Shown one piece after another: positions 63,601 through 64,000 of a DNA stretch of 64,000 bases; the first letter of the stretch is position 1, and each line of letters starts with the position of its first letter. A model generated the notes under the pieces. That model ran no database searches. It was not told the DNA's origin and worked only from the letters and a program-made list of their open reading frames with translations. The stretch comes from JBBDWK01 sp040902885 (lineage in GTDB: Bacteria; Acidobacteriota; Terriglobia; Bryobacterales; Bryobacteraceae), in assembly GCA_040902885.1 (NCBI GenBank), contig JBBDWK010000103.1, positions 7,154-71,153 of the forward strand, written 5' to 3'. The position numbers were made by a program, and so were the translations under genes.

Positions 63601-63877
63601 CCGTGCGCTCGAGCCGCTTGAAACCCTCGCGGGTAACCGCAATCGTATAGGCGCCGGGACGCAGGAGGGGAGCGGCAGCCGAGCCCAGATCGTTGGTGGT
63701 CAGGGTGCGGACGAGTTCGCCGGTCTCGGAGCCGGTGAGCGTGACGGCGGCCCCGGGGACGACCGCGCCGGTGGGGTCAAATACAGTGACGGAGATCTGT
63801 CCTGTCGAGGTTTGGGCCAGGGTGGCGGGGCTGAAGAAAACGGTGAAAGCAAGGACACAGACAGCGAGACTCTTCAT
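60632..63877 (-). CDS. Oar-like TonB-dependent receptor
   Basis: A 1081-residue outer-membrane transporter. Signal peptide (LAVCVLAFTVFFSPATLAQ), then a carboxypeptidase-regulatory-like domain (GQISVTVFDPTGAVVPGAAV, LLRPGAYTIAVTREGFKRLE). The plug (RTHSIGQVVDDRVMQQLPLNGRNYLQ) leads into a long barrel and a terminal aromatic residue (GPSRQLQFGLRLLF). The barrel is rich in Thr, Asn and Gly as in Oar-type receptors abundant in Acidobacteria, which import glycans or peptides through TonB. Substrate unknown. No co-oriented neighbour suggests a partner. Confidence 0.93.
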   Translation of the reverse strand: MKSLAVCVLAFTVFFSPATLAQTSTGQISVTVFDPTGAVVPGAAVTLTGSETGELVRTLTTNDLGSAAAPLLRPGAYTIAVTREGFKRLERTGINLRVDDALSLRLSLEPGGVTESISVTAQAALLEERTHSIGQVVDDRVMQQLPLNGRNYLQLGNLTAGAVPITRSRDRSFSAYGNRGLQNAFLLDGARNQNYLRGLDNRARDAMRPSLEAISEFKVQTSNFSAEYGASAGAVVNVVTRSGTNEFHGSVFEFARNSALDARDFFTPADRSKPLYVQHQYGGSLGGPIKQNRAWFMASYQRTHTSEGDNIVSSVPSEDQKNGIFGSTRIYDPATTHANPAGSGSVRDLFPNNIVPASRFDRIGKTLADYYPAPQFDTAARNYVNNPIHGTRFHNATFRGDLRLTDQDSLFGRFSFDDGLFTRKSSLPEPATTGTLRDQPARSVGVGYTRVVTPTTVNELRFAWNRVGVIQDGTVPRDEIVPGSLDPDVTSSIPTFNVTGFTGLGAQPADFGNIPLDKSSGVWNISDNISSVRGKHTIKAGFDYQLIRVVTSTTLQGRGSWGFTGVFTQNPQGRPGTGAPVADLLLGLPNAVTIGTRGVSQEREHNTYWYFQDDWQVTPTLTLNLGVRYEITRPFHETDNRLANLITDYGDPYFGEYILAGDSRRPRSLQYTDYNNIAPRFGFAWRTPAPGLVLRGGFGIFYGQDEGLGVSQRTTNNPPFVGFGGFNVASDQLNIASTIPLSSPLPPRPSPVDPSTYRFDPDSTVQLRSWTNRFTLPYIQQWTMSVQKELVAGLLWEVNYVGNRGVKLWGVYQGNQPAPGPGSVNNRRPLTGITRAAITRAEPWVTSSYHGLSTRLERRFSKGLSFLASYTYGRSLDTQSNVDLCDGCVNSSGVASVQDPNNRKANRGPSDHNVPQRFVFSGGWDVPFKRDHPIVGGWTLSGILSFSSGLPFTLNLPFDNANTGSVNWPNRISDGRLDDGTIDRWFDTSAFAFPAQYTFGNAGRGYLTGPGTKSLDFSLQRNFRLPINEGSRLEFRAEAFNAFNTPQFGIPGATLDTPQFGTIGGTAGPSRQLQFGLRLLF

Positions 63878-63915
63878 AACGCCAGCAGTCTATCACGCAC
63901 GTCCGTTGCCCGCAC

Positions 63916-63945
63916 CGCAGCAGTCAGACACGCAGCAGTCAGACA
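63916..63945. repeat. Two tandem copies of a 15-bp unit
   Basis: CGCAGCAGTCAGACA occurs twice in direct succession (63916-63930 and 63931-63945). It lies upstream of the TonB receptor start, next to the other repeats at the right edge. Either a small slippage duplication or part of a terminal structure of a mobile element. Confidence 0.7.
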
Positions 63946-63954
63946 CGTGTCGCT

Positions 63955-63998
63955 AGCATGTGAATTGTCCGGTCCAATTAGCACGTGAGTTGTCCGGT
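63955..63998. mobile_element. Two 19-bp direct repeats with TTGTCCGGT, possible end of a mobile element
   Basis: AGCATGTGAATTGTCCGGT (63955-63973) and AGCACGTGAGTTGTCCGGT (63980-63998) match at 17 of 19 bases, 25 bases apart. Repeated TGTCCGG-containing blocks of this kind are seen at ends of some insertion sequences (for example IS21-like elements), but the window stops here, so no transposase can be checked. Confidence 0.35.
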
Positions 63999-64000
63999 TT

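Overview
The window looks like chromosomal DNA from an acidobacterium, most likely of the Bryobacterales/Solibacter group. The evidence is indirect but consistent: three large orphan FtsX/MacB permeases of the type called ADOP in Acidobacteria, one of them paired with a PadR repressor; an Oar-like TonB receptor with an N-terminal carboxypeptidase-regulatory-like domain; a secreted S8 protease whose C-terminal half resembles the TIGR03437 region common in Solibacter; several exported versions of normally cytosolic enzyme families; and lpxC, which implies a diderm with lipid A. The DNA is GC-rich by eye, genes are tightly packed, and no intergenic gap exceeds 300 bases. I saw no rRNA, tRNA, CRISPR array or complete insertion sequence.

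Layout. 1-2558: an RNA polymerase sigma factor, then fabI and an exported Gfo/Idh/MocA oxidoreductase on the opposite strand. 2616-6719: recG, rsmD and a tandem HD-GYP protein read rightwards and end at a perfect 22-bp hairpin. 6831-9445: a Tat-exported sugar isomerase-like protein diverges from an IlvD/Edd-family sugar-acid dehydratase. 9425-16687: a leftward cluster of five genes mixes RNA modification (TrmH-like, truB) with DNA repair (rarA and an SbcCD-like YhaO/YhaN pair). 16736-24540: a YdcF-like protein, a secreted hypothetical, a quinone-reductase-like MDR protein, a leftward operon (VOC protein, MFS exporter, TPR protein, polytopic membrane protein joined by ATGA overlaps) and an exported phosphodiesterase. 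24675-34270: a TolB/TPR signalling protein, two ADOP permeases, PadR with a clear operator, and an OPT transporter. 34267-39813: an outer-membrane barrel protein, an anchored YHS protein, a TPR lipoprotein-like protein, a sugar-linked trio (alcohol dehydrogenase, TIM-barrel hydrolase-like protein, inositol-phosphatase-like enzyme) and a PilZ protein. 39947-48737: a third ADOP, lpxC, a methyltransferase, a GT39-like glycosyltransferase and polA. 48809-64000: a hybrid histidine kinase, the S8 protease, an exported DapA-like protein, a response regulator, a Mg-chelatase-like AAA+ ATPase, a small secreted protein, pckA, an M19 dipeptidase-like protein, the TonB receptor, and repeats at the right edge that may mark a mobile element beyond the window.

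Most genes are housekeeping or ordinary acidobacterial accessory genes. The best candidates for something less described are the membrane-tethered SbcC-like ATPase in the repair/RNA-modification cluster, the AAA+ ATPase with an altered P-loop and a four-cysteine insert, the PadR operator overlapping its own promoter, and the dispersed-looking palindromes between genes. Gene boundaries rest on reading frames, motifs and ribosome-binding sites; no database search was possible.
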